A stretch of 64,000 bases of DNA from Lateolabrax maculatus. Its lineage: Eukaryota > Chordata > Actinopteri > Acropomatiformes > Lateolabracidae. Below are positions 1 through 20,800 of the stretch, one piece after another (positions within the stretch are counted from its first letter, which is position 1; every line of letters starts with the position of its first letter). The position numbers and the translations under genes were made by a program. A model generated the notes under the pieces. That model did no database searches. It was not told the origin of the DNA and was given only the letters and a program-made list of their open reading frames with translations. The stretch is from positions 7,216,001 to 7,280,000 of the forward strand of contig CM062214.1 in the NCBI GenBank assembly GCA_031216445.1, given 5' to 3'.

Positions 1-2040
1 CTGACATTATGATACAACATGGGAGGACTTAATTGGGGTAACCTAAGGTCATAAAATGTACGTTCTCATTGGCAGCATTAGTTAATTTTTTCACCCCGGA
101 GATTTTGGAGACTAGGGAGAAAAGCTCAAATGTTCCCATTTTTCTCCAAGCGCACTGATCCTGCAAAGTCAAGCTTTGTGACTATGTGCTTAGTTCAAGA
201 ATGTGGAAAACACTCTTTCTGTCAGTGGGCAAGCTTCAGTGTGATAAGTGGTGGATTTTTGTGACTCAGCCGAGTTTGATATTGTTGTGTTAAAAGGTGC
301 AGCCGATGAGACACAATAGTTAAGTGGCATTAAAGACTTTGAATGGGGAGGTGAGGTGGGTGGAGGGACAGAGGAAGACATAAGAACATGTGGGACTATA
401 AAATGGGTTGTGGCCCAAAATGAGGCTCAGGTCATGTTGGTAAAAGCTGTTTGGGAAATCAGGAATGAATGAGATGTTGAAGATGTTTCCCAGATAAATC
501 TTAGAAATAACACCACCCATGGGTGGTCTCATGAAATCTGCCATATCTGTAGAAACTGCTGCAACTCTTGGTCAACCCTGAAAATCAAACTATGAGGATT
601 TAAACCGTGTGCTCAGGTTAAGAAACATTAGTGAGGGTTGGATTGTAAAAGATAAACTAAGTAAAATATCTAGGTTGTAGTAAGGAGGTGACCACAGTGT
701 ACCACCCTGTCCCCACTTCACCCACCGGGTGTATCATTGTAATATTATTTAGATGGTTACCCATAAAAACACCTTAGTTGAAACTTCATCCCTCAGTTTT
801 CTTAATGCAGGCATTAAGGCAAAAGATAAACCACAAACATATTTTTTTCTTTCTTTCTTTTTTTTTTTTACCTAAACTGTTTATCTTCTTATTTGTTTAA
901 GTTATTTATACTTTGATTTTATTTGGAGATCCAAAGAAGAACTCTGTGATATTTAGTGGCTTGTTTCTCCTTCCTGTGTGTGTGGTCTGTCTGTCCCTCT
1001 GTTCTTGGGTTGAGCTTGTCCTCTCAGAGGAATCTGAAATATGAGATATTCAATTCAACATTTTGGATGTTTTTCATAATAAACATGTATGAATTCTTGA
1101 ATTTGTTGCTGTTCTTTACACTGAAACAGGTACTTCACTGGAATTAAAGTCCCCACACAGCTAGTGACTTTGCTTGGTTGACATCTATCCCACCTATTCA
1201 CCACCATCGTATTGGGGTGGTGGCAGAAATCCAATAACTCATAACCTGGATAAATGAAATCAAAACTATCTGCATGCCTGGATACTGGATAAGTGTGTTG
1301 CATGGTAAAAAGATCCCATATTGTCAATCAATTGTATATAAAGCACAAAAGGACCGAGAGAGAGAAAGAAGGACAGAATGACTGCATCAAAGACGAGATG
1401 AAAGACAAAGAACAGTTCATTCTCACAGGCCAGACTGGTCTTCAGGCTGTGAGGAAGCACAGCAGCGAGATTAAAGCCATCGCTGGAAAAGACTGGAAAG
1501 AGGTCAATGGGCTGTGGGAAATAAATGAGAAGTAACAGAAGGAGAAAAAGAAAAGGTGTCCAGGAGCTCACTCAAAGGTCCAGTGTCAGAAATTGGCCCT
1601 TCCGAGTGAGAAGGGGGAAGTTCTGAACCTGAGCGAGAGGAAATTAAAAACTGGACAGGATTCTTTGAATCTTCCAAATCTATAGCTGTAGAGGAAAAAA
1701 GCTACAGAAAGAAGGAGGAGAAGAAGGAGAGAGCTCCCTTGTGGTCAGACATTGCTTAGCCTTAGGGAGACTCTAAATTTGCAAATTCAGCACGACTAAG
1801 TTGCACGACATAGAAATACTGTAAAATAGTCCATTTTGATTTCTTTATCTCCTTAACTAGCCGGTAAGCATTAAACTCAAAGAAGCCAACTCAACTCAAG
1901 ATACCTATCAGAGGTTCAAATGTTCAAATGTCAAAGGTTTTAATCATTTATAATTATAAAATCTAATTGCTGTCTGCTAGGTTTATAATTAAACCTAGTT
2001 TACATAAAGCAAAAAATAAATAAAATAAAATAAAGGGGTT
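1..2040. other. Intergenic DNA left of phaf1
   Basis: I see no recognisable gene in this AT-rich stretch. Open frames at 956-1147 and 1293-1535 have no family resemblance and no convincing splice sites around them. A pyrimidine tract lies near 841-870 and an A/T-rich simple tract (AAATA-type) near 2010-2035, just before the GC content rises at the presumed phaf1 promoter. The stretch could include distal regulatory DNA or the end of an unseen gene to the left, but nothing in it supports a specific call. Confidence 0.5.
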
Positions 2041-2044
2041 CTGC

Positions 2045-2600
2045 TGGTTAATATAAGCTTTGCTGTTTGGAGCCGCGTCTTGGTCGACTGAGTCAGCTGA
2101 CCGTGACGCCATCACGTCGACCGAGGACGTGCGTCGAACACAGGAAGTTGAATTATCAGCTGATCCTGCTGGCTGTTGTTAATGCCTGAAGTTGCTGTTG
2201 TTTGGACACTGTGTTGCTCTTATCTGCGCCTGACATTGAAGACACGTTAAACCCGAGAAAGGGACACGGTGGGCATTTACCGGCGGACGAGCTCACGGGG
2301 AACAAGGGAAACGTCTCACGGCGAGGACTTTGAATTTGCGCACGAGCGGCACAAGAGCTAGCTCCAAAGCTTGAACCTTCGGCGAAAAGAAGAGAGAAAA
2401 ACAGCAAAGACAGCCGACGGCTTGGCGTGCTTTCTTTGTTTATGTGGTGCCAGTCTCAACCGCGATATTCATTTCGGTTCCGCTGAGTTTACCTTTTTTA
2501 TTTTCTGCACACACGTTATATATATTTATACTTTGTTACCATTACGCAGAGGGCAGCTAGCTCGTCCGCTAACGTTAGCCCGCAGCGCATAGAAACAGTC
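2045..2600 (+). promoter_or_regulatory. phaf1: Presumed phaf1 promoter / 5' UTR region
   Basis: GC content and CpG frequency rise abruptly here, about 0.8-1.3 kb before the phaf1 start codon at 3366. The block contains an AP-1/MARE-like TGAGTCAGC (about 2089-2097), a TGACGCCATCACGTC stretch with CRE/E-box-like half sites, an ETS-like CAGGAAGT (about 2141-2148), and an inverted pair GGTCGAC/GTCGACC at 2082-2088 and 2116-2122. The transcription start and any non-coding first exon cannot be placed by eye. The assignment rests on position and composition only. Confidence 0.5.
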
Positions 2601-3344
2601 TTGTTGTCAAGCTTTGACGCTTTTATAACGACGCTGACAGATAACGATAACTAACAGTGAGATCAGTCGGGTTTGGAGGAATCACTCGTGTTTTTATGTG
2701 CCTCTGTGTTCGTAGCTGTTAGTCACTGGATCCAGTCCTCTGTGGGTCTGTTGGAGACACAGGACTCAACACTGCAGCCGATCAAGTTGATGTTCACTCG
2801 TTCGTTTGAGACGTCTGTGGCTGTTGAACAAGTTTGACTCATCTGTTTGTTTATTCCTGACTTCGATTGAGGTTTTTTTTAAAAATCCGTATCGATTTTA
2901 ACACGCGCAAACAAGTAATAGATTAACTGACAGCTGGCCTTGTTCGTTTTAGGTTGGCTGGCAGGTTGCGTAATTTGTTTGTGTGCAAGCTGTCAGCCTT
3001 TGCTAGGTAACTTGTTAAACTGTTATTTAAGACGTATGTATCTCTGCACGCCTTAGTTTGGCGTTGTGGGTGTTGTTTTGAATATTTAACATAGTTTATC
3101 ATTCTTCTTTGTTACCCTTTTAATGTCAAGAACGTCTGACATGTGATACAGTCGCCACTCTTTACTGTAACCCATAGATTGAGAAGCTGTTTGATGCTCA
3201 CACTCATGCATTTGGTAGATTTAGAAAAATAAGTAAATAGTTATGAATTAAAGTAGCCATCTGAAACTATTGTGAGACAGTGCCGTGATCAGGGAGAAAG
3301 AAAGGGTCCCTCAGAGGGTCCCATTGTGTCTTGAGGTGAGGTGA

Positions 3345-11501
<8,157 letters not shown>

Positions 11502-14500
11502 ACAAGTAACCAGAACCACATCCCATTCTGGCCTGTCCTGAATCTAGTACCTCTACTGACTGAACCTCTAACCCAGAGCCAGATTCTTAACCAAGCAGAC
11601 CTAACCCAGAACAACAAAGTTATTCTTGCCCAGCTCAGATGCTACTCATTGAACAGAAACACAACCCAGAAACAACCTAATCAGACCTGGCATTAATCAA
11701 CTTTTCCCTGAAGGGTCCTGAAACTCACTCTTCCAATCAGACACACCCAGTCGCATCCACGGTCAACCCACCCCAGACTATCCCAGGACCCAGGATAGTG
11801 ACATGGAGCACTGTGTGGGAATATCATGGTGGTGCTGCGGACTGACATGGTGAAGAAATCTGTGCTCTAGTAGCACTCAGCTGTTTTCCCGTTTCCATCC
11901 AGTGACTGCATTCGCCCAGGACCACAGAAGAAGAGTTTGTCCAGACTGTAGTTTGGGTGGCATGGTTCCACCAGTAAGATGTAATGGCCGCCTGCATATG
12001 ACAATAATGTCCATAACATTGTGGTGGTGAGATGATCAGCATTTAATTATTATCTACAAGTGTTTATCATCAAACAGAAAGTTAACACGGCTGCCATTGG
12101 AAACTGCTGTGGCCAAAGTCTCGAACTCTGGTTCGACCCACTGAATACACATCAACTGACCACACTGCCAGCCCGACCAGTACCGCCCGTCTTCCTGCCA
12201 CAGCTTCAGAACCAGACCCCACTGGCTAAATCAAATCCCGGACACATCTAACCCGCAAGAACCGAACCAGCCCAGCCCAACCGAGAGCCGCCTGAGCCAA
12301 ACACACTGGAAGCTGCAGAGGACTGTAACCAAAAAACACGAGAACACAGATTTTGTCGTACAAGAGAAGAACCAAACACACTCAGGGTTTGGAGAAATGC
12401 GCGGCCCAGAACACCCCCACAGCGGCCGGGTGACCAGGCATGAAGCCTCTCAAAGCCGAACGATCCAAACATCCAACATCAGCTCCTCTTCCCACTCACT
12501 CTTCCTCCAACTTTCTTCAGTGGTGTCCCCCCACCTTCCCTCCCACCACACACACACACACACACATACACACACGCAAACGCGAACAGAAACACAAACA
12601 AACACACAAGCACACAAGCACACAGCGGTAAATACTCTATTAACCCACAGCTGTAGTTGTTTGCAGCTCTGGACGTCTGCGCGTCTGTCTCCTTGCTTAC
12701 ACGCACTCACAAAGATGAGCATCTGCATGTGTTAGGCTGCTGATTTTTAAAACTGACATTTCAACCCACTTCATGTCAAGCACACGCCGCATTTCAATCC
12801 CTACACTACTATACTCGCATGTATTTCTAATACATGACAGCTGGTTCATCACTTTAGCCTTTTAAGCGCAACACAAACATGAAGACATGCAGGCATGACA
12901 CAAGGATTTGCATGAACTCACCAGACGTTTTTGGATGAGAGGAGACTTAATACAAGCACAAACTGGCCACCTGTTCTGTTTATTTGATCCTGCATGTTGT
13001 GAGGGGTATAGACTTGGCACACAGTTTGTTTTTCTCCCTTTCTGCCCTGCTTCACTCATTCACACCATTTCATTGTGTTCTTTTTTTTTTTTTCACATTT
13101 GCACTAATACACACCCTTTTTTACTTGATTGGTCGACTGTGCCCTATCCTCAGAGATGGATTCGTGGAGATATTTGGATGGATAGAGGTGTGTGTGTGTG
13201 TGTGTGTGAGAGAGTGTGTGTGAGAGAGAGAGAGAAATTTTATCCATAAGCTTGGACGGATGAGAGGTCCTCCGATGGTGTATGCAGTCATGCCCCTTGT
13301 GTTACACTCTTCTCCCTCTTCCCTCTGCGCTTTCTTCATCTCTACATCTGACTGTTGCGTTGCGGTTCATCCCTCAGCAATATCCGCATTGTTTCTTCGT
13401 CAAATTGCCAAATGCTACAGCCAAAGATGTTTCAGGATGATTTCATTTGATCTGCTGACATTATCACTGTTTGCTCTTGTCCAATCTCGTCCTATGGAGT
13501 GAGTCATCTGTCGGCCGCCTCCTTCCTCTTCCATCTTTAGTTTCAAATCTTGCGCATCAAAGTCATTGCCGTGGTAAAGCCTCTAAATTCAGCTCCTGGT
13601 TTCTGTAGCTGCTGACAGTAATTACACAAGACTTTATTGCTGACTTATGTGGGTGTTTTGAAACCAATCAGCCTGTCTTTCATCTGGATTTACAGCTGGA
13701 GACACATTAACAATAGTCACAACTGGTGTCGTTCCTCTTACAGCGGTTATCGTTGAAAGTGAGCTGCAATTTAAAGAGTTACCACTATTTCTCTGTAGAG
13801 TCAGTACATTTGAACCCATTTAGGAAATGGGGAAGAACATCATTCCTTCATCATAATATTTGTTTGCATCTCCCTACCAGTGTATGAATTTTAAGTATTT
13901 TAATCATAAGCATTTGAATAAACTGTGTATTAATGTTAATACACACGTTCTCTTTTATTGTCCCTCGACACAGATGCCATTTGTTTGTTTCTTATTTGTC
14001 ACTATTGGTGAATTTATGATTGTTTGCTTCAACATGTGTGAAGGCATCAGGGTTGAAGTCAGGGCCCGTATACACGCCAAAATGTTGAAAGTGATGACCG
14101 CAGAACTAAGAGTGTTGTTGCTTGCAGGTTTTTTTTAGACGTTTGTCATGAGGTTTATTGAGCAGTTTGAAGCGATTATTATTATCATTACAAGATTTTA
14201 TACATGTCCTTTAAAAACCGAAACTGACTAAATTGATTGATTATTTGATTGATTTTATCCCTCCTTGTAACCAAATGGCATCACAATGTGATGCTTGTAA
14301 CCGGCAGGATCCACAAAGACACGTTTTCAGTAAACAACAAAAAATAATGGTATGAAACATATTTTATCAGAGGAACACAAACAAACGCTCATTCATAAGC
14401 GTTTAAATTTCTGATTCATTATAATTCCTTTTATCAGTTCACCAATACCACTTTCCTGTGGTTTCTACTACATTAAAGAGCGGCTGAGGAAATGAATTAC

Positions 14501-16610
14501 TATTCTGTGTAAATCCAGTTAGTTAGGCTGCTGTGAGAAATAGTTTTTATGTATTCGGGCCCTGATGTTTGGAGATGATGTTGATGTACAAATGCTGTAA
14601 ATAGTTGTGTGCTCCTGTTCTGGTGTCCCCTTATTTACATGATGTTAATGGCTTGGCACAGACACAGCTGACTCAGGCACTGGCTGAGTGTCTTACTATT
14701 TCCTCCTTGATTCTGATTAGACTTAAAATTCAGGAGGAGGCATCTGCTCACGACTGACTCAACAATCACTGGAAGTTTTTTTTTTTTGTTTGTCTGTTTG
14801 TTTTGTTTACTCCAGACCACTCAGTATTGAAACTTTTTCTCATGCAATGCTGAGGCCGCAAGTACACAGAAGTGTCGGGTGTCAGCAGACAGCCCCCGCT
14901 TCAGCTCTGCTTGTTTGATCCCCAGAAACAGCATAAAATACAGAGCTCCATTTACACAGGCAGGGAAAATAAGAATCCTTCACATTTGGACAGGACCAGA
15001 GCTCTGGTAGAGATGTTTTTTGTAGAGTGGACAGAATCTGATTTGGAGTCTAGCATTGGCATGTCCCTCTACTTGTTTACACCAGGAAAAAAAAAAATCT
15101 CTTTGGCTTTCTTGTAGTAAGTGAGGTGATGTGGTTTCTGGATGCAGGAGAGATGAATGTTTCTGCTCCTGTTTGGGTTTCAACTGTCATTACAGCTACA
15201 TTCAAACATTTTATTACAAGTTGCTTTTGTGCAAGTAAATATGAGAAAATCAAGAAAAAAGAAAACACAAAACTGTTGAACATTGTGCCTCATCTCCCAC
15301 CGAGCCTGTCTTTGACTTCTGTCTCTATCTCCTCCGTGAAAAGGAATCTCCTTGTACATACAATTTGAGAATGCATTTGAACTGCATCATTGTACAGTAC
15401 GTATGTGTGCGTGTCACTGTAAATAAGCAACAAGCTAACATGGTATTATGGCCGTCTCAGCCGTTGTAGTTTCCCTGTTGCCTGCAGAGAATGGCAGGTC
15501 GGGTTGGGTTTCCCAAAACGAGCATGGGGTTTCCACCAACATTATGTTTTGTACCTGGAACAATGTGCAAATGTTCACAGTTACTGTGTGATACATGATT
15601 TTAGCAATGCAGTTCAGCCAATTTAATTGTCCAGAAGAGCTTTCTTTGTCTGTCTTTGTCTGTCTCAAGATCTGAGTAGAGGCAGCGGTGAATGACGCTT
15701 CAGGTCGTTCAGCAGATCAAGATGCTTGTGTGGAAAAAAACGTACATAAATGCTCCATGTTTTTTTGGGGGAAACTGAGCCCAGCACCATGCACACATTA
15801 GATGTGGATATAGGACTCATTAACCCCGTTTTGGTAAACCCATCACGGCGCCATAGACGGTCAGTGCTGTGATGAAGCGTTGTTACTGAGAGAGAGAGAG
15901 GAGCTATAGGGTGCTGGGTCGTTAATCCCACCCAAACTCAGGTGGACATATCACATCCTTGTTTTTTCTAAAATTTTGAAGCTAGAGAAACAAGTGAAAT
16001 CCAGAGGTCTGTGTGGCTTTTAAATTCTTTTTTTTTTTTGTTCTATTATGAATGCAGGAATGAACGATTGTCATAACCAGATTGTTGTAATTTATAACGG
16101 AAAGCTTCAGATCAGTGTAATGATACTCTCATATTAACGCTTTGTATTGTCTGTTCTTGGTATCATATGTTCTGTTGCCCATCTCGCTTGTTCTCCTCGG
16201 AATATTTTTTGTGGACATTTGAAGCCCATTTCTGGAAATGAGGCAGTTATACTTAATTAAAACTTGTGAAATTCATTGGAATGTGGCGTTTTATATTTTG
16301 AATACTATAACTTTGTGTATAAAGAAATAAGTAGATTTATCCAGCATGTCCACTGAAAAATGGCAATAACGATACCATGTAGTGCAAAGAGAAGGATTAG
16401 GTTGACTGAAAGCTTTTCTCCAGCAAATTACTTTTTAACTGTGTTCCATGATGTTTGGTAAGATGACGAGCTACTGCTGCACGATCTCTAACAACTCCAA
16501 TGCAACATTTGGACTTTCATGAAATCAAATGCTCACTGTTCATTGACATCAAAGTTCATTTTCTGTGTGTGCAACCAGGATATGAAAAAACAATAAAAAT
16601 GTGGATGTGA
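11502..16610 (+). other. phaf1: Presumed long 3' UTR of phaf1
   Basis: No coding gene can be supported in the 5 kb after the phaf1 stop. Canonical AATAAA hexamers on + occur at 13917-13922 and 16592-16597, so short and long transcript ends are both possible. The block holds CA/TG tracts near 12547-12575 and 13189-13207, and a C-rich stretch (12130-12540) whose open frames are low-complexity. The far end abuts the convergent b3gnt9 tail. UTR extent is inferred from the lack of genes and the hexamers. Confidence 0.5.
16592..16597 (+). terminator. phaf1: Candidate distal poly(A) signal of phaf1
   Basis: AATAAA on the + strand, followed about 20 bases later by G/T-rich sequence, as expected for a cleavage site. 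It is the last such hexamer before the convergent gene. A second candidate is at 13917-13922. Confidence 0.5.
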
Positions 16611-17180
16611 AAAAGATTGGGAGGTTTTTATTTTCTAGTTTACACAACCTTGATACTGAGATTTATATTGCAAATTTGACTTGAGCTAAACCTCAGCATC
16701 TGTTTTGTATCTAGGCCTGGCAGAAATATTTTTACTAGTCACCAAGACAGAGTTTCATACTGATGAGGTAGGGAATCTTCCTCTAAATGTATTCTCTCCT
16801 TTTATTTGTTGCTTCTTTATCAGCTGACTTTTGACCCCTTGTAGCATCGACCCATAGGACACAGAGCTGTTTTACTGATTTCTCCTTAAATACCTCCATA
16901 AAAAAATAGACACACAACTGTGATATGTTTACATCTGTGAACATGTGTCGCTGTTGGAATGCAGTTGAATATGTATACGTTTATCCGCATCAATGTACTA
17001 CTGCAGCATTTTTGACATTGAACATTTTGAAAACAGACAAAGGCAAAGATACAAAATTTAAAAAAAAAAACAGAATTATACAAAAGAAATAAAATTGTTA
17101 TAACCAAAGTGTTCACATGAAAGTAGGCTACACATGCCTGACTCCTCAAATATCAGGCCTCCACAAACATTCAGCAGAGG

Positions 17181-17236
<56 letters not shown>

Positions 17237-17890
17237 ATGTGTGTGCGCGCTACGGTCCAAGCTGGTTCCCACTGAGCAGCTGGTTTCTATTCAGACTTCA
17301 TTTGTTGTTCCTCCAGGGAACAGATAATGCGACCATCCATTTGTGCTTCTATCCAGCATACGGAAGTGAGGCACGTCCCTGCTAGTGATTCACTCCGCTG
17401 TCACCCACAGCACACACAGCCATTACCGGTCCTGGCTGTCCACACAGTCACAATGAAAGTTGGAAATATTAACAATGTCTTGGTCTTGGACACACAGATG
17501 CATTCACGATTGGATGGGGTTGAACCAGCTAACCGCATTTCGTCGTGTCGTGCTTGTGCATCTTGTGCGCCGTGTCTCCGTGTAAACAATTACAACGCAG
17601 TACATTCTGGAGCTCACACACACAAAAGTTCAGAGAGATTTGACTCCTCACACAATCTTCTTGCTGGTGGTTGTGCTTCAACACTGCCTAAATTCTCTTT
17701 GGGCTTCCCCTACCGAAAAATCTGAAGCACATTTGGCCTTTGACAATTCATTTCCCCAAAGATGATCTGCCAGCTTGGATAAAGTCTCATATGACTCAAC
17801 TGTGCCTTTTGAACACATCACAAGCCTTTCAAGTCGGTCACAGATCCTGCTTTATAACCACTGTGTACTCTGTAGGGCTTGTGCGGATCA
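16611..17890. other. Spacer / b3gnt9 3' UTR between convergent genes
   Basis: This region holds the 3' end of b3gnt9 on the - strand. The only - strand AATAAA hexamer I noted is complementary to 16801-16806. A TG/GA microsatellite lies at 17182-17236. Open frames at 17134-17385 and 17327-17725 on + are not family members and are probably noise. Confidence 0.5.
17182..17236. repeat. Compound (TG)n(GA)n microsatellite
   Basis: A TG run of about 30 bases passes directly into a GA run of about 26 bases. It lies in the presumed 3' UTR of b3gnt9. Confidence 0.95.
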
Positions 17891-20800
17891 CTAATGCGTG
17901 ACAAACACCTGCTTCTCGCCGTAGTCCGTCTCCTCTCCCCCCGTTTCAACCATCCTCCCCTTCCACTTAAAGGGCCAGGACGTCGGGCTGGTCCTGTTGT
18001 GGCAGCTCAGTTTGGGGTCGTGCAGCAGATTCCACATGAGCCAGATCTGAGGAACGCTGAGGCTGTGGACCACCATGAGCTCCCTGTAGAAACAGGGGTC
18101 GAACGTCTGAAGGTGGGGCGCCGCCGAAGGTCGGGGAATGCCAAACGTCCGAAAGCCCAGGTGGCGTGACGGTTTGACGCCTATCAGCTGGAGGCACATT
18201 CCCAGAAAGACATCATCAATGGGGAACAACTCCACCTTGAAGTGAAAAACAAAACATTGTAGATTAAAGAATTCTAAAAACAGACACAGTGAAATATTAA
18301 AACTGTCTAACTTCGAAGTACCTGTTGACAGGAAGAGCTGAGTCTCCGAGCCGTGTGGCCCGACATGACAAACCCTCCTCCCCCAGCGTAGTTCGGGTAC
18401 AAACCTCCTCCATAGACAAACTCTGGCACATAGTACTTGGAACTGCGTCGGCGAATGGGTTTAGCGTGGATAATAATATCACCAACAAACAGATCCTCGT
18501 CTGGCTTTTGGCCTTGTAGCATCTCTAGTATATTCTCCACGTTAACATACACGTCAGCATCACCCTTGAAGATGAACCTGTGTGAGAAAAGATAATAGGA
18601 GAAGCATAAGACATGAGTCACATAAGCCCATGAATCAGAACAACTCCTGATTTAGTTTTAGAAACACTGACTTGACATGAGGGCAGCTGCTGTTAACCCA
18701 TTTCAGAAAATGTGTTTCCTTCAGTGTCAGGTTGAAGAAGGTGTCTTCAAAGTCCCAGAGCAGGATATCCCTAAAGGTTTGACTCTCGTAGGTCAAGAGC
18801 CGATCCCACAGAGGCAGAGCAGTCCGATTCCTGGGAACCCCGAGCAGGAAAACCGTACTGATGGACACGCCATTTGGGAAAAGTCCCTCTTTACCCCAGG
18901 TCCGACGTACCACCTAAAAATAAATTAAGTGCAGAGAGAAAGAGATTATCCTATTTTATTGACCAAGAAACTGAGTGAGTGAATAAAACGTAAATTTAAC
19001 CTGTATTAATAGATCATTTTGCCCACTTGGGGGCAGCACGTTCGCAAACAATTACTTCTTTACACATTTGCATATATTTGGTGATGATTTTATGTCCACC
19101 TGACAAATTCAAGTCCACTATTCACGCTCCTTAAATCTGGCTCTTTAGCTGCTAAATGCTCTGGTGTGTTCATAAGTTGCTGGCCAGAAAACACAAACAA
19201 TGAGCTTTAAGAGGCTGAACAGTTTCGGGTGAGTGTATCACTACTTTATAAGTCAGTCCAGTCACATTACATGTAGTCATTTGATCCACTGTTTCATTAT
19301 ATAAAATATTTATTATAGCAGCTTTAACTAAGGAGCTTTAAACTTGAAAGCTTTTGTTATTATCCCTAAAAATACAGCCTAATTTCTGCAATGATTCATA
19401 CACATTTTACAAAAGTGACACATCATCTCGGCCTACACCGAACTTGGCATATTTTACCTGACGTTTATCAAAATCTGCAGCAATAGATTTCACTGCAATG
19501 AGCATGTAGGGAGCAGTAGTAGACCCTTTACTTCCACTTCCTCCCCCTTCTTCTCCCTCCGCTCCTCCGATGTTACATTTCTCTGGCTGGTCTATGAGCA
19601 GCTTAAAGTCTCTGTTGTCCTTTTCTCTCAGATAACCCTCAAAGTCAAACGGTGGCATCGTGGGCAGGGGCTTGCCAGCGGCCTTGGTCGGCACAACATT
19701 TTTCCGCCGCGACTTGGATTTCCCCTTAGATTTGACCTGAGGTTTGGACTTGGGCTGAGGAGGTTTTGACTTGGACTGGGGCTTGCAGGGAGGCAGCTGT
19801 GGTTCTGAAGGGCTGGATGGGAACTGCTACTTAGGAGAAATGATGTAAAACAGAGGACATTTATCATAACAAGTCAATTTTAATGAGCATATAATACATG
19901 AATTATGTGCAAAAATGGTTTCAGAACTTCAAAGTGATAAACAGAAATATGAAAGCATAAAGATCATAATTTCTGTTTATCTCTTCCTATGTCATTATAA
20001 AATGTGTTGGACCCTCAGTGAATCAGTACAGATGGACATTCACACTAACATAAATACAAAAATACTGTGTGTACATCCACTGATGCACTCAACATATGCA
20101 GTATGAATATTACACACTGTGCAGCAGCAGTAGACCGTATGTGAAAACGTCTCCACACTCGACGCTGTCTCTCTCTGAGCACAAAGAGCATCATATCCTG
20201 ATGTGGGATGAGAACTTCCCTAATCTTATACATGAGGACCAGACTAACAAATGATGATCTTCTTGCAACGACTTCAGGTCAGCGGGTCACACTCAGTCCT
20301 AGTCCAGTTTTTCTGATTCCTCACAGAATTCTCCCTCACATCACCCACCACAGATCACTGTCCTCACCACCTTCAACAGCAGTTTCTGACAACACCCCCG
20401 CCACCCCTTAAATCAGGTTAAAGTTACCTTATATATGAATATATATATATATATATGTATATGACAGAATCAACTGTTGTACAAATGCATCAAACGTAGA
20501 TGGGTTAACAAATGACGATAATCCAGACCCACCTCAAATTACATCCATATTTGATAAAACTGGATCATGATGGATTCTACATCATCCACGTTTTTTAACT
20601 GAACATCAATGGTTTTTATAACTTATTTTAGCTGACCCGTTGCTTTCTTCTTTATTTACTTATTTTTTGGCATTTTCATAGAGACGGAGGAAAAGTCTCT
20701 TTGAGAGAGAGGAGAAATGACCTGCAGCAAAGGGCCACGGGTGGAACTCGAACCCTGGCCACTGCAATAACGACTCAGCCTTAATGGTTCTCGCTCTACC

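Noticed and set aside
12397..12735. 112-aa open frame in the phaf1 tail
   Set aside because: It runs through CA repeats (poly Thr-His), with no conserved domain or splice signals.
17134..17725. Open frames on + between phaf1 and b3gnt9
   Set aside because: They cross the TG/GA microsatellite and show no domain or homologue. They are likely random.
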